The translations under genes and the position numbers were made by a program. From an uncultured Bacteroidales bacterium (GTDB taxonomy: Bacteria > Bacteroidota > Bacteroidia > Bacteroidales > Paludibacteraceae), in NCBI GenBank assembly GCA_902774185.1, contig CACYHE010000011.1, forward strand, positions 17,469 through 81,468: a stretch of 64,000 bases of DNA. The letters run 5' to 3'. Of the stretch, positions 63,436 to 64,000 are shown piece after piece. Within the stretch, counting starts at the first letter, position 1; each line of letters starts with the position of its first letter. The notes beneath the pieces are model-generated. The model did no database searches and was not told where the DNA came from. It saw only the letters and a list, made by a program, of their open reading frames with translations.

Positions 63436-63999
63436 GTCTATTTTACAATTATAGATAGTCGCCTTGCCGCCCTGTACATCCAGATGATTGTAGGGGGCAG
63501 AGGGGAAGACGAGGTTGGTCATCGACCAAGCCCCTTCGGCATCAAACGCCTCAATCGAACAATGATCGATAAAGAGAAGGACCTTATAGGTATCACGTTT
63601 GATGAAGAGCGGCGCCACCGTACGTGCTGCAAAATCATGGGAGAAAGAGCAATCACCCGAAGCGGTACGATCCATGGAGAAGGTGCGGCGGTGCACATCC
63701 AGGTTCATGACCACTTTCTCTCCTTTGTCGTTGGAGAGAGTGATGAGCACATCCTGTTTGCCGTCCAGCTCCAGTTCGACGATCCCGGCATCGGGCAGGT
63801 AGTTGGTCTCCTCGCCACGAAGCGCCAAAGACTCCGGAGAAGGTACAGAACCCAGACGAAACTCGCCTTCGTCATCCGTAAAGAGGAAGAGATCGCGGGC
63901 AATAGTATTCTGCGAGCGGAAAGCGACGGTAGGAACGACTTCTGCGTACTGCCAGTTAGACATCCATCCCATGGCTACCAAACGGCCATCAGGGGAGTT
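63433..63999 (-). CDS. GH32 family glycosidase, C-terminal part (5' end outside window)
   Basis: The frame runs off the window. NSPDGRLVAMGWMSNW, with WMSNWQYAEVVPT, is the conserved late GH32 catalytic-domain segment, followed by the C-terminal beta-sandwich (RDLFLFTDDEGEFRL; DRTASGDCSFS; LLFIDHCSIEAFD). GH32 enzymes hydrolyse fructans or sucrose. The catalytic Asp/Glu residues lie upstream and are not seen. First gene of the fructose-use operon. Confidence 0.88.
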   Translation of the reverse strand, partial: NSPDGRLVAMGWMSNWQYAEVVPTVAFRSQNTIARDLFLFTDDEGEFRLGSVPSPESLALRGEETNYLPDAGIVELELDGKQDVLITLSNDKGEKVVMNLDVHRRTFSMDRTASGDCSFSHDFAARTVAPLFIKRDTYKVLLFIDHCSIEAFDAEGAWSMTNLVFPSAPYNHLDVQGGKATIYNCKID

Positions 64000-64000
64000 A

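Overview
The window is from a member of the Bacteroidota, most likely an uncultivated, host-associated Bacteroidales; I cannot name the genus. Evidence: 16 recognisable promoters have the Bacteroidota form TTG-N20-TAnnTTTG; Shine-Dalgarno sequences are absent except before rpsU; and the families include PCMD, DUF3467, DUF5686, a DUF4290-like protein, a DcaP-type porin, dipeptidyl peptidase III, TonB with a short N-terminal anchor, and very large secreted repeat proteins sharing a sorting-tail-like C-terminus.

Layout. 1-1.4 kb: end of a surface repeat protein. 8.8-1.7 kb (minus): a long operon (PCMD protein, GT2, DUF3467, nucleoside phosphorylase, DPP III, and an AroA-glycosyltransferase fusion). 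8.9-10.9 kb (plus): aroC and a polyprenyl synthase. 15.8-10.8 kb (minus): secreted EEP phosphatase, DUF4290-like, prs, M28 peptidase, sufC and a shortened sufD. 15.9-24.5 kb (plus): ssb, a five-gene surface polysaccharide cluster, tonB, recG. 24.5-25.9 kb: tRNA-Leu/rpsU and tcdA. 37-25.9 kb (minus): a giant (about 2,960 aa) surface protein, a small protein with a GD-type C-terminal anchor, and a secreted tyrosine phosphatase. 37-42.3 kb: an AT-rich accessory island with a P-loop NTPase plus two membrane proteins, a DUF1016 remnant, a split DinD, tiny ORFs and repeated leader modules. 42.3-50 kb: pgm, hpt, hflX, rpsO, an MBL hydrolase, a radical SAM protein, rpiB, marC and efp. 50-57 kb: AKR, tRNAs with rpmH, rbfA, a LolC/E permease, a lipoprotein, xerD and a DUF5686 protein. 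57-64 kb (minus): Nudix, HMA protein, porin, SLC13 transporter, and a sucrose/fructan locus (fructokinase, MFS permease, GH32).

The most unusual feature crosses all regions. Short degenerate microrepeats (periods 7, 8 and 10, plus separate period-11 arrays) lie between genes and also inside coding regions. They are in frame within aroC, sufD, tcdA, hflX, an MBL hydrolase, a radical SAM gene, glycosyltransferases, a permease and a DUF5686 protein. In three secreted proteins they encode much of the signal peptide. At two genes (a GT4 and the LolC/E permease) they occupy the place where the family's start codon should be. Several conserved genes are also pruned: AroA, SufD, the AKR, DinD and a 60-nt tRNA-Leu-like sequence. 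The second area of interest is the 37-42.3 kb island.
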